A stretch of 64,000 bases of DNA from Carex sylvatica (taxonomy: Eukaryota > Streptophyta > Magnoliopsida > Poales > Cyperaceae). Below the pieces are notes generated by a model, which was not told where the DNA came from, ran no database searches, and saw only the letters and a program-made list of their open reading frames with translations. The stretch lies in assembly GCA_964058845.1 (NCBI GenBank), contig CAXKVR010000060.1, positions 310,001-374,000 on the forward strand. The letters are read 5' to 3'. Made by a program: the position numbers and the translations under genes. Below are positions 38,080 through 49,390 of the stretch, piece after piece; the stretch's first letter is position 1, and every line of letters begins with the position of its first letter.

Positions 38080-38236
38080 ATTACTGTAGCATTACCGTAG
38101 CATTATTGTAGCATTACCGTAGCATTACCGTAGCATTACTGTAGCATTACCGTAGCATTACCGTAGCATTACTGTAGCATTACCGTAGCATTACTGTAGC
38201 ATTACCGTAGCATTGCTGTAGCATTACCGTAGCAAC
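38080..38236 (+). repeat. 11-bp tandem repeat (CGTAGCATTAC)n
   Basis: About 14 copies of an 11-bp unit with C/T variation (cgtagcattac / tgtagcattac), inside the likely 5' UTR intron of the transposase gene. Confidence 0.9.
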
Positions 38237-38348
38237 ACGTAATTTTTTTTTAAATTAGCCATTTATTATTGTGCTCGTTATAATTACTGAATAATTATTA
38301 TAATACTTATAAAATTATTATTTTTAAATGTAGTTTGTTAAGTAAAAG

Positions 38349-40686
38349 ATGTTAGTTGCACTGTATATGGGTGGCAAGCTACAAAAGGGTGTAGATGGCG
38401 TGTATTACACGAAAGACGCGGCATTTGGCTTCGAGGTTAATGAACATACCACATTTCAGGAACTTAAGCAGATAATATACGAAAAGATTGCTGTAAACCC
38501 CAACAGGTATGAAATAGAATTGGCTACACGGATTGACAACTCACAAAGGGGTGGGGCGGGGGGTAGACCTTACTTTGTGAGGTTTCCAATAACAGATGTA
38601 AATTTGTGGAGAGCTGTGTACACTCAATTTGAGTCTAGTGGGGTCTCCGTAATGGACATATATTTAAAGAGGGTTCCCCAAGATGGGGCTGGACCTTCTA
38701 GTGCGGCCGGAGCTGGACCTTCCGGTTATGACAACCCGGGGTACCACCACCACTCCCCTTATGACAACCAGGGGTACCACCACCACTCCCCTTATGACAA
38801 CCAGGGGTACCAGCACCACTCCCCTTATGACAACCAGGGATACCACCACAACTCTCCTTATGACAACCAGGGATACCACCACCACTCTCCTTATACCAAC
38901 CAAGGGTACCACCACAACTCTCCTGAAAATATTGAAGATTTACTACCACCACCCAGACAGACACCCATAATCCCTAGATTTCCAACTATGCCAGAGTCAG
39001 GACCGGTACCCGTTAATCGAACTGATATTGATATTGATGTTGATGCTATTGATGCCATACCAGAAAATGAAATAGAAACGGGAGATGAATACGAAGGGAT
39101 CTGGGAATCTGATGACTTATCAGATGGCGATGCAAATGCACCAGGTTTATCCAGGGAAGAAAAATTCCCGATTAGAGGTCGGGAAATAAGCATCCGGTCG
39201 CCACATTCAACGATACCACAGCTTTTGAAGAGGCAGACATTAGTTATTTTGGCCCTCGTGTTGTATACAATGACGAACTTGCCCCAGGGCAACTTTATAC
39301 CAACATAGATGAACTTATAAAAAAAATCTACGAGACTCATGTTCACGGCAACTGGGAATGTAAAATACACAAAAGGGATCGAACAAGGTTAGTTGTGCTG
39401 TGTAAAACTCACCCGCGGTGCGAGTTTCGCCTTTTTGCAACCCCTGCAGGTGCCGGAGAAGCATGGATGATTAAGAAGTGTGAACCACCCCATACATGCA
39501 AGTCTGCATCCACTAGGACAGACCATTCACAGCTGACGGCATCACTAATTGCCGATGCAATTGAGGAAGACATTAAGGAGGATCCATCCATGAGCATCAA
39601 GGCGGTGGCTAGAACCGTCAGATACAAATACAAATATGTAACTCCAAAATACAACAGGCTGTGGATAGGTCGTGAACTTGCAATTTGCAGAATATTCAGT
39701 AGTTGGAAGGATTCATACGGCTATCTGGCACCAGATGACTCGCAGTTTTGCAAAGGTATATATATTACAGTTGTTTACATATATTATTGTATTTTCAGAC
39801 GACAGTTTTTTAGTACAATTGTTTACTTATATTATTTTATTTTCTTATTTTTCTGTAGTACATGCCAAAGGCAAATCTCTACTTAATGAAGGTCGGCAAA
39901 AATAATCCGCGAGATGTCAACGAAGATCCAGCATACGAGAAAATATATCAATCTCGTGATGGAGGTTGGCGTTGGGGAATTATGACCACCAACGGGTCCG
40001 AGTCGCTGAATGCAGTATTCAAGCAGAGCCGGATGTTACCTGTGGCTGCAATTGTAGAAGACACATTTTATAAGTTAAATGCCTGGTTTCAAGAACGGCG
40101 TGCTAAGGCCGCATAATTAATAACGATGAACCAGTCATTTTCAACAAGGGTGGAGGAGAAACTAAAACAACACAGGGACAAAGGTGCAACTATGAACGTG
40201 ATCCCGATGAGAAATGATGGTACAGAATTCGAAGTGCAAAATCCAAATGAATACGTTCCTACCAGCCGCAAACCAGATGGCACTATGGAGTTTGTGAAGA
40301 GGGCTTGCAAGTACGTGGTTAAATTCGGAGATGCCAGGACGGTAACCTGTACATGCCAAGGACCCCAACTAAGTCACATACCTTGTAGTCACGTGATGGC
40401 GGTATGCCGAGTGAGAAACTACTGTGAGGATCACTATGTTGCTGACATGTATCGTACCGATTACCTTGTTTCCACTTGGGGTGGATCTTTCCATTCTTAT
40501 CCCGATCAGCATGAGTGGCCTTCATATGTCGGTGATAGAATACTTCCTTCAGAAGAATGGATAAGAAAGGGGAGAAGGAGACACAAGCGTGTTGTAATGA
40601 CCATGGACGAGATGGGCAGTAGGCGACCGTCAGGAAATCGAGCTCGTCGTTCTGTTTCTGAAAGACGCACAACAATGTATTTTTAA
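38349..40686 (+). pseudogene. MURA-type MULE transposase, DDE core deleted
   Basis: Nuclear transposase of the Mutator superfamily, inactive. ATG at 38349 opens an N-terminal PB1-like MuDR region ('MGGKLQKGVDGVYY'), then about seven copies of an 11-residue Gly-Tyr-His repeat at 38727-38925, then an acidic stretch. Around 39190 the frame must change to continue as 'FEEADISYFGPRVVYND' and the MuDR DNA-binding region with 'CKTHPRCEFRLFAT' and 'HTC' (to about 39755). About 100 bp of intron-like DNA follows. The protein resumes as 'YLMKVGKNNPRD...MTTNGSESLNAVF' (39862-40113), which is downstream of the catalytic domain, so the DDE core is absent. An in-frame TAA at 40114-40116 precedes the SWIM zinc finger (C-T-C...C-S-H; 40126-40686). 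Three separate defects, so it is dead. Confidence 0.85.
38727..38925 (+). repeat. 33-bp coding tandem repeat in the transposase
   Basis: About six in-frame copies of a 33-bp unit encoding 'YHHHSPYDNQG'-type repeats, with small substitutions (QHH, HHN, YTN). Near identity between copies points to recent slippage or unequal exchange. Confidence 0.9.
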
Positions 40687-40694
40687 TAACAAAA

Positions 40695-41849
40695 TTAGTA
40701 CAGACTTACCAGACAAGCATGACACAGGGCTCTGTATAAGTGGGTGAGAACAGCTCCACCCCAGTTCCACCTCGATGGACAAAGCATGTCCCTCAACAGA
40801 GAGAGAAACATAATCGGGACCGCGTCACCGCTGGAGTCCACAAACATGACTGCCCCACACAAGTCCAGCACATACGCCCTAGTATACCTACAATATAAAA
40901 TAATATGTTATTTTACATAGTTGAGATTATTGTTGAATTAATAAGTTATTTTAAAAGGTGTAATGGTACCTCAAGACCGCATCATCGTCAGTAGTCTCAG
41001 GATGTATCCGATTCTGGAAGAAGTGAGAACGAAGTGCCACCAGAGAAATACAGTAACCAGAAAACCGTAAGTCATCCTCATCCTTCTTCTTCTTCTTCAA
41101 TTTCTTCTGCAGATTTTTTGGATGACACCCCAGCAACTCCGGTATCATCATCTGCAGGTCTGGATGGTCTGAGATGCCACCTATGGGGACACCATCGATA
41201 GGTAAACCCCATAGGGCGCTCACATCAGCAAGTGTGACTGTCATCTCCCCAACCGGAAGATGAAATGTATGGGTCTCAGGTCGCCATCTCTCGGCTAGAC
41301 CATGCATAAGAGATACATCGATCTTACTCTGCGGCATGGTGGCAATCTGATACAATCCAAGATTAATGAGGCATCGCTGCATCAGTGGATGTGCAACGAA
41401 CGGAATCTCTGACCTGCGGTGCCTCACCGTAAGCATGACATCGTCCTGTATTTATTATCAATTTGTGAGACTCAAATCGTGTCATTTTTTAGTACTATTT
41501 AACATTACGTATAAAAATCACGTACCTCAATAGATGCCAACGAGACACGGTGCTTAACATGATGAGTCCATAGAAGAGGACTGAAAGTGTCAGGATCATG
41601 CCAACCATCTCTACGCCCAGTCTGAGATGACGGATCCGCTCCAGTCGGATCCTCAAATTCCGCTCCAGCCATATCCTCATACGACTGCTCCGCTCCACCC
41701 GAGGACGGACCCGCTCCAGTCGGATCCACTGAGGATGGACCCGCTCCAGTCGGATCCACTGAGGACGGACCCGCTACAGGCGGATCCATAGCATCTGGAC
41801 CCGCTGCAGTCGCTTGTGCGTCTCTCCACCGTCTAGAAGATCTACGCAT
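40695..41849 (-). CDS. Plant mobile domain (PMD, MAIN-like) protein carried by the MULE
   Basis: Three exons on the minus strand, 41849-41526, 41445-40970 and 40887-40695, joined at GAG|GTACGT...ACAG|GAC and TTGAG|GTACC...TTGTAG|G. Frame is kept and the product is 330 aa. Exon 1 is a low-complexity linker (repeated 'VDPTGAGPSS'), then 'LLWTHHVKHRVSLASIE'. Exons 2-3 carry the PMD: 'FVAHPLMQRCLINLGLYQI', 'LAERWRPETHTFHLPVGEMT', 'LADVSALWGLPIDGVPIGG', and 'WNWGGAVLTHLYRALCHAC'. In host proteins MAIN and MAIL1 this domain acts in the nucleus in genome stability and silencing; related copies are called 'serine/threonine-protein phosphatase 7 long form homolog'. The protein is short: it stops right after a consensus donor (CTG|GTAAGT, about 40704) that may once have led to further exons. 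The domain call is firm; expression is unknown. Confidence 0.85.
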
Positions 41850-41861
41850 ACTACATTTAAA

Positions 41862-43240
41862 AAAATATATATAATCAATCACAATAATTAAAAAATAGTA
41901 ACTACACATATTTTTATTATTACAACAACAATTCATCTCACCATATTTGTAAAATATATATCTAACCAATAACCGAAACACATGAATTTTAATCGAATTT
42001 TAATTATAACAAATTACCAAATAACTACATGTGCTCGTAATTTATCAAATAAATTTCAAAATAATCATTTCTTTTATTCAAATTTATGTTTGAAAATATT
42101 ATTAAGTTTTATACATTTTGCAACTAGTATTTCTATGAAATTTCAATTAAAAAATACGTATCATACAACTTTTTACATCCTGTCACAAAAAGGTCCCTAG
42201 GCAGGGACTGTTTTATAAACAAATTAATTTTTCTAAGCAAATTATATTTACTACTAAATTTTATTCACCATTAACCATTAAATTTTATAAAAATAAAAAA
42301 TTTTATTTACTATTAAATTTTATAAAAATATGAAATTTGCAAGAAAAACAAAAAACTGCAATTCACTTAATAACGAATAGGCAATTTTTAAACTAATTTT
42401 GATATACTTTAAAATAATTTATTTTTACTTAAAATTAATTTCTATTAATATATATACATGTCTTTCGTCAATTAACGTCAAAAACCTCTCAACCCTAAAT
42501 TTTGTAAACCATAAACTCTAACTTTATATTTCTAAACAAATCAAAAAATTCAACCATAATAACCCCAAATTGAATCATAAACCCTAAATTCAAAGAAGGG
42601 AATCATAAACTATACATTTTTAAGCAATTCACAATTCATAACCATAAACCCTAAATTGAACTATATTACATTCAAAAAAATTAAGCAATTCTACCATAAT
42701 TATTTTTTTATTAATAATCCCCAATCCAAACAATTCAATAAAGCACCCAATTCGACCAATTCGACCAATTCAACCAATTCAACCAATTCAACCAATTCCA
42801 CCAATTCAACCAATTCCACCAATTCCACCAATTCCACCAATTCCACCAATTCCACCAATTCCACCAATTCAACCAATTCAACCAATTCAACCAATTCGGA
42901 ACAACTCTAATTCAACCATTATCGAGTCACAATTCAACCAATTCATCAATTCAACTAATTCAACCATTATCGATTCACTAATCTTAACTCTAACCCTAAC
43001 CCTAAATTTAACTAATCAAATCGAAAAAACTTACATTCAAGAGCGGGAGATGAGCGGAGCAGTCGCGACGGCAGCGGCAGGGGCGGAGACAGAGCGGCGA
43101 CGCAAATCTTTTCTTCTTTTTCCTTCTTTTTTCTCTTTTTTCTCTTTTTTCTCTTTTTTTTCTCTTCTGGTTCGGAGCAGAGGCAGGGGGGCGGGTTAGG
43201 GCAGAGAGGAGTGGGTGGGAGGGAGGTCTGTTGGGGAGTA
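41862..43240 (-). other. AT-rich leader/intron region of the PMD gene
   Basis: No coding exon. On the minus strand a donor GAAT|GTAAGT at about 43033 and an acceptor AAATGTAG next to the ATG at 41849 suggest a 5' UTR exon near the right TIR and a 1.2-kb 5' UTR intron. Several 'aaccctaaa' motifs (42500-42660 and about 43000) are isolated and not a telomeric array. A TTTTCTC-rich run lies at 43105-43165. Confidence 0.45.
42752..42897 (+). repeat. 9-bp minisatellite (ACCAATTCN)n
   Basis: About 16 copies of a 9-bp unit alternating 'accaattca' and 'accaattcc', within the AT-rich leader of the PMD gene. It makes open frames in two directions (NST and VEL peptide repeats) that I regard as artefacts. 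Confidence 0.9.
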
Positions 43241-43471
43241 TTAATGCATAGCGGACCGCCAGGGGGGGGGGGCGGTTTCCTTGGGGTAGTGGACCGCCAG
43301 GGGGGGGGGGGCGGTTTGCTTGGGGTAGTGGACCGCCTTGGGCCCTGGCGGTTTCCTTTAATAAATGGGCCGCCAGTGGGCCTGGCGGTCAGGGCAGGAA
43401 TAAAAAAAAAAAAATGGCAGGGGCATTGTTAAAATTTAGTTTTTTTTTAGGGGTATTAATAAAAATGGCCG
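43241..43471 (-). repeat. MULE right TIR
   Basis: Complement of 37721-37948. It ends GGTATTAATAAAAATGGCCG directly before the right target duplication (43472-43480). Two C/G homopolymer runs of about 10-11 bases inside (43263-43272 and 43301-43311 region) differ from the left TIR. It probably holds the promoter of the PMD gene. Confidence 0.88.
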
Positions 43472-44028
43472 CATATCTATTGAGATATTTAACATATCGA
43501 TCTTGGTTTCGAGGTACCTCAAGTTCTCTAGTTTTGTTGCTTAATTTCTACTATTTTTTTCATTTTATATTTGGTAGATTTCTACATCATCTATAATTAT
43601 TAATTAATTAATATGGGGTAGATATAATATACATAGAGCACCGATTTCTTTTTTCTTTATATTGGTCTCACAATAATGGAAAGTTTTATGTTACAAAATT
43701 TTCATCTTTGAAACTTCTCAATCATTATCAAATATCATACTGTAAATGGCATTTTAATTGATCCTTGCATAGCAAACCCAACTCCGATATGGTTGGCACC
43801 ACTTCACCAGTTGGAACTATACTTTCCAGTACATGATACATGTACAAACAAAATTCTCACTCATGAATTTCCTCTAAAATCATTAAGGAACAAGATATAC
43901 CGCAGTGGTTTTTGTTCACAGATCAATTTTGCGAGTTCTATTCATCTATTATAAACCCCAAGTTTTCTAATTTTCAAGAAATTACTAGCTCAAGAAAGAC
44001 CACGAAATTCCATCAACATTTATCTAGA
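43472..44028 (+). repeat. NLR-unit upstream flank, copy 2 (no gene)
   Basis: Resumes after the MULE and matches 59040-59300 and 60340-60810 of the third copy ('gatcttggttt', 'gatttctaca.cat', 'gtctcacaataa', 'atcattatcaaata', 'atccttgcatagcaaaccca'). It also matches 3300-3355 of copy 1. It runs directly into the receptor tail relic, so the receptor body between them has been deleted. Confidence 0.7.
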
Positions 44029-44070
44029 GGATTTCACAAACTATTTCATTTCAGCTGTGTTGTTCGCTAG
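44029..44070 (+). pseudogene. NLR gene relic: last codons only
   Basis: In the frame ending at TAG 44068-44070 the sequence reads GFHKLFHFSCVVR, against GIHQLFHFRCHVI near the C-terminus of the intact receptor (about 15551-15589). The 3' UTR likeness continues ('attctgaaacttg' at about 44150 versus 'gttctgaaacttg' at 15658). Nothing of the coiled-coil, NB-ARC or LRR repeats is present upstream; the non-coding flank abuts the tail. The gene was removed by deletion or never fully copied. Confidence 0.7.
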
Positions 44071-47000
44071 CTGGCATCCAATATCACACTCTATAATTTG
44101 AGTGCAAGGTATACCTCCACTTATATATATATTTTTTATTTCAATTTTGCATTCTGAAACTTGCGCATAATTTTTTGTAAGTTTCTTGAGAAAAAATTGA
44201 GGATTTGTACCAATTATTAATGTGTCAAAATGCATAAAAAGATTGTTGTGTCCTTATTTGTTTATTTCCTTAGAACACTGATCTACACTTGTTTCTTTAT
44301 GATTGTAATGACTCAACTTATTTATTCATTATTTCCAACAAAAAAAATATTGTTCCTGCATGCAAGATCTATCCTATTGCCATTTTTTAACATGAATATT
44401 TTCTGTAATGAGAAAAATAACTGTATTTATTATTATTATTTTCTTTTTCTTTTGCAAAATCTATGTTGTATGTTTCAGTAATAAGCAAGTTTTATTTTTC
44501 CACGAATAAACTTTAAATTACCATCATCTATTATATAATCATGAATAAGTTTTAAATTGTTTTGTTGCTTTGAATACACTGAAACTGATTAGAGACAATT
44601 GCAATTCCACCATGCTTTTTCTGAAGTTCACATTTTATATTTTTTCAACCATTAATTAATTAATGTTATTGACTTGAGAGATTATGAAGCTTATAATTAG
44701 TTTATTGATTGTATATTAAATAATCGGTATAAAACAATTGCTGCTTTAATTTTTTTTTTTTCTAGTTTCCTTCAAGCTCTACAATTGAAAAAAATGTGCG
44801 ATCAATTTCATATCGCAGGCCTTTCACACGTTTGAATTGCATGCAGCATCCATCAGCCCGGAGCTCTTTGTTTAAGAAAGTTGTTATTATGTAATGAATA
44901 ATATTTTGTTGTGTGTTTTTCCTTCCAGTTTGGATCAAAATAAAGTTGAGTCTTAGTTCCTTGTAATGCTTATTTATGGCAAAAATATGTGATTTGCTAA
45001 GTTGTAGGCCTCATACTACCTTAGCAACTTGCGATATAATTTGTAATTCTAAGCGCACTATCCAGAAAATTCATGACCCAAGGAACCTTATTTTGTGTTT
45101 GCTTTGTGTATTATTTTTATTTGGAATTGAATTTGATCATTGTAAATTTAACTACCATGCATAGTCTGTATATGCTATTGGGATGCTTTACTACTTGGTG
45201 ATAAACATTTGGAACTTTGATTATAAATTCAGTCCACTGACCTTATAAATAATCATTCTCGTATATCAATATTATTGTTGTTGTTGTTGTTGTTGCTGCT
45301 GTTGGTGTTGTTGTTGTTGTTATAATGGTGAGGAAAGAATGTCTTAATATTGTTTCTCACTGCGATGAAGAATTTATTGACTGGAAGGGGAAAAACTACT
45401 AAACTTCATAAAAATATAATTCTTGCAAATATGCCCTTAAAGTCTAAGAATAACAAACTCTGTTTGCCCCCTTACTAAGGTTTAAAATTTGCATGAAAGA
45501 GTATTACGCCTACTACAAAACTTTAATTAATGTTGTTGCCTAGTTCTATTTAACATTTTCAGATTGGGATGAAGGGTTAAATGGCTGGCAACAATCTTGT
45601 AATTTTTATTTGCTTTGTGTAATATTATTAATTGTATTTTGATATTGATATTTGTAAGTTTAACAACCCAATCACATATATATACTTATACGGCCTATGT
45701 CGAGGCACGACACGAGGTCTGTAATGAGGTTTATATCACTAGGTGTGCACGTGTGTGTGTGGCGTCCCGTCTCAAGGAGACAGTCACAAGCAAGTAGGTC
45801 GAGATTAAGAACTCGATGGTAATTGTGAGACACTATAACTGTACTCTGTGTTGTGTCTCGAGTAGTGAAAGTGTCAGCCCCGATTCAATGGAACTGTTCA
45901 CCTTAAATAGCCTCCTCCAGCTCTGGCATCCCGCATTGTCAGAACTGTTAGAGGAGATCGCATATGAGCAATTAGGCTTCTGTGGAACGCGGTTACACCG
46001 CATAATCAAAATGCGGGGTTCACATAATGAGCGGTGACGTCCGCATAAAAGGTGGCCGATTCTGGGCTGGGCCTTATATCGGGATGCTCCTGTCCTGGGT
46101 TGGGCCAAGTAACTGGACTGCCTATATTTATTCCATCTTGGACCTTTTATTTGTTCCTGGGTTGATTTCATTAAGTAGCTTTCAATCCAAGTTTCTCTTT
46201 GTAGCCTAAAATTGATTTTATAAGGGCCTTGGGCACATGGCCCTATCATATACTATGTATGCATGCTATTGTACAACTTTAATGTAGTTGTATGCCAAAC
46301 ATTTTTAACTTTTCGTGATGATTTCAGTATATTATCCTAAAGAAATAATCATTCATCATTTTTCTTTTTCTTTTTAGTAATGGTAAGGAGTACGTACGAA
46401 TATTAATATATATAACATGGAAACTTTCTCAAATGTAATGAGGAATGTAATTGATAGCTGGAAGGAAAACTAAATTGCAGTAAACTACATAATACTGTGA
46501 TTCATGCCAATAAGCCCCTAAACTTGAGGTCTATATTATTTTATAAAAAAATCAGAGTGTAATAGAAATAAAAACACATTATGTACGTTCCTCCTTAATA
46601 GGGTTTGAAATTTGCATGATTAAAGTCTGATTTACCTTATCAGGGTTTGAATATTGTTTGTTTGACATAAAATTTAACAGTACTTTCACACACTGGATTG
46701 TCTTCCATTGCATGGGAAATAGGATCTCCAAATTATATAGGAATAACTTAATTCTTCCATTTTACAACTGTATCATGCGATTACCTATTATAATTTGAAA
46801 TTCTTTACTGGAATTCAAACAAAAATTTATTGCAATTACCTTGACTCTATGTAATTTGAAATTGTGGGAATTTCTAATTTGTTTGGTGCGGTAGTGCTAC
46901 ATGATAAAATATGTCATATTTTCCTTATATATATTTTTTTTTTACTTTTGAAGAGGAAGTACGTATTGTCTCTTCTTCTTTCACCATCAACTATAAACTA

Positions 47001-47640
47001 CTTAACAAAATAAAAGAATCGTCCAAAATACTGCCTTAGTTGACAATGGCACTACTGCAGCTTTGTTGACAAAATTAAAGTAGAGTTGATTTCTGCAATT
47101 CATTATTTAGTGATGATCAAAGATTCAAAATGAAATGCGGAACGCTTTAAGTTGATTTTTGCAAAACATGTCTGTGATCTGTTCTTAGGTAGTTTACAGT
47201 TGCTGAATAAAAAATAAAAAAATAATAATCACAAGCAGCGATAGCTGAAAATACCAGGCCTTTACATTGGTCCTGAATTCTTCATTGTTTATGAATGGGT
47301 GTGTTATCCATTTTGTTGAGTACAAATTCATATTAAATAAACCAGTGTGGCCCAATCGATTCAATGTTCAACTTGGCCCAGCCTGCTTGAGGTGGATGTG
47401 GAAAGTGGAAACCACTTGTAAACAATACGGGACTATATGATATTTTGTAAAGCATATACAGACATGTGTCTGTTTGTGTGTTATCCATGCAAAGATGTAT
47501 ATACATAGTTTGAATATGAAATGCAGTTCAGAAAAAAAAATGAAATATGTCATGAAAACAATCAAATTTTGGGAGTTTTGCCAGCAAAACTGGCAGTTCC
47601 TATATATATACATGTAATTAGAGATAATAATATACTAATA
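44071..47640 (+). repeat. NLR-unit downstream flank, copy 3 (no gene)
   Basis: Follows the receptor relic as 15613-17775 follows the intact receptor and as base 1 onward follows a gene outside the window. Anchors: 44194 to base 1, 44900-45080 to 360-560, 45480 ('ttaaaatttgcatgaa') to 1070, and 46550-46740 to 17150-17330. Contains a (TTG)n-type microsatellite at 45276-45320. Bases 47500-47580 recur at 53385-53470 on the far side of a CACTA element. Confidence 0.7.
45690..46245. other. GC-richer insertion of unknown type
   Basis: About 550 bp of distinctly higher GC than its surroundings, interrupting the flank between 'gtaagtttaac' (45652) and 'tatgtatgcatgctattg' (46253), which are close together in the other copies. 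Possible TG...CA ends (tgtcgagg...ccctatca) would suit a solo LTR, but I could not find a matching 5-bp duplication. ORFs here have no recognisable domain. Confidence 0.4.
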
Positions 47641-47962
47641 CGATTCGGAACAATTAATTGAGTACAATTTATTAAAATAATTTCATAAAATAATTTTTAA
47701 GATGCAATTTCTAAGATAATCTGTTTTCAGTGATCTTATTAAAATTACTTTCTAAATATTATTTATAAATTAGATAGAATATAAGCTACAAAAATATCAT
47801 TTTAATTTTAATTTTTTAATTTTTTCAAAATAAACATCCTGATTTTAATTTCTACAAAAGTTATTTACAAAAATTCATACACATACACATTATGATTTTA
47901 ATTTTTTTAAAAAGCATACACATACAAAACTATAACACACACACACACAAAACTCTACACTA

Positions 47963-49390
47963 TTTGGATCGGTTCCTAAATTCAAAACCGATCTAGATAG
48001 GTATCAGGATCAGTTCTTAGCTTAAGAACCGATTCATATGATGTATTTCTTAAAAATTTCTTATAATTTTTTTAAAAATAAATTACTTATTGAAAATTAT
48101 TTTATAAATTATTTTAATAAGAAATGTTAAATAAAATTACTTCCTAAAAATTATTTTGTAAATTATTTTAATAAAATTATTTATAAATTATTTTAAAAAA
48201 TAACCTTTTAAATATCTGATAAGTTAATTGGTAAAATTTATCTTATATGTTAGAATATAAAAATCTAATAAATTATCTTACAAAATAACTTATAAATTAT
48301 TCTGTCTTACAAATTATTTCTAAAAAATTGGTTATTTTTTTTTATAAATTATCTTGTTAAATGTAAGCTACAAAAATTTGTAACATCAAATAGGTTTTTA
48401 AAAAGCAAGATATTTATTTAGTTTTTATATTTTCAAACCAATAAAAATAATAATATAATTTGTAAGAATTTATGATTAAATTAATTTACAAAAATTCATA
48501 AACATACACATTCTAATTTTAATATTTTAAAAAATCATACACATACACTATCTGGATCGGTTTCTAGCTTAAGAACCGATCCTGATGCCTGTCTGGATCA
48601 GTTCTTAAGAAAGAAATCGATCTTCATAGCTATATTACATATTAATAATTATTTTAATAAATTAGTTTAGTAAGAAATCTTACAAAGAAACTTATAAATT
48701 ATTTTAATAAAGTTAGTAAATTATCTTACAAAGAACCTTATGAATTATTATATCTTACAAATTATTTCAAAAAATGGTTTATTTTTTTAATGAATTATAT
48801 TTTTAAATATAAGTTACAAAAATTTGTAACATCAAATAAGTTTTAAAAAGTAAGATATTTATTTTAATAAGAAATCTTTACAAAATAATTTATAAATCAA
48901 AATCTGATAACATATACATATAATATCATAACATATAAATTATTTATAAATTATATAAGTTATTTGTAAATTATTTATAAAATTATTTAAAAAAATAACC
49001 TTCTAAATATCTGATAACTTATACATATAATATCATACACATAAACATCATGTTTTTAATTTTTTTAAATATCATGCACATAACATATACATATAATATG
49101 ATAGAAATAAAATGAGATATCAGGATCGGTTCCTAACTTAAGAAACGATCTTGATATCTATTTTCATTTTTAAAATTAATAAAGTATCAAGATCGGTTCT
49201 TAATTTAGGAACCGATCCTGATGTGTATCTGGATCGGTTCTTAAGTTAGGAACCAATTCTGATGTGTATCTGGATCGGTTCTTAAGTTAGAAACCAATCC
49301 TGATGTGTATCTGGATCAGTTCTTAAATTAGGAACCAATCTTGATACATACAATCTGGATTAGTTTAGGTTAGAACCGATCTTGATATAG
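47963..49390 (+). repeat. Left subterminal repeats of CACTA B
   Basis: About ten copies, at irregular spacing of 40-500 bp, of 'ggatcggttctta'/'gaaccgatcc'. Each pair forms a hairpin. Spacing tightens towards 49390. AT-rich DNA (47.96-49.1 kb) between them has no gene. Confidence 0.8.

Larger units (their letters stand above)
37721..43471. mobile_element. Mutator-like element (MULE) carrying a PMD gene
   Basis: A 5751-bp element bounded by terminal inverted repeats starting CGGCCATTTTTATTAATACC and a perfect 9-bp target duplication CATATCTAT (37712-37720 and 43472-43480). The paralogous flank at about 59010-59040 reads across the same point without an insert, which gives an empty site. Inside are two convergent genes: a defective MURA-type transposase on the plus strand and a plant-mobile-domain gene on the minus strand. 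Their 3' ends are separated by 8 bp. Each gene has a likely 5' UTR exon next to its TIR and a 5' UTR intron ending in the same 'aaatgtag' acceptor. The element cannot encode its own active transposase. Confidence 0.93.

Noticed and set aside
38664..38970. Three extra long frames across the Gly-Tyr-His repeat
   Set aside because: Shadow frames of the 33-bp coding repeat in the transposase pseudogene.
42656..42910. ORFs encoding (NST)n and, on the other strand, (VEL)n
   Set aside because: Translation of a 9-bp minisatellite in a non-coding leader; both strands are open for the same trivial reason.
42990..43015. Telomere-like 'ctaaccctaaccctaaa'
   Set aside because: Only two imperfect units; too short to be an interstitial telomeric array.
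45733..45745. 'tatCACTAGG' as left end of CACTA element B
   Set aside because: The three preceding bases match the expected duplication, but the following sequence lacks the terminal repeat and the subterminal dyads, which begin only at 47963.
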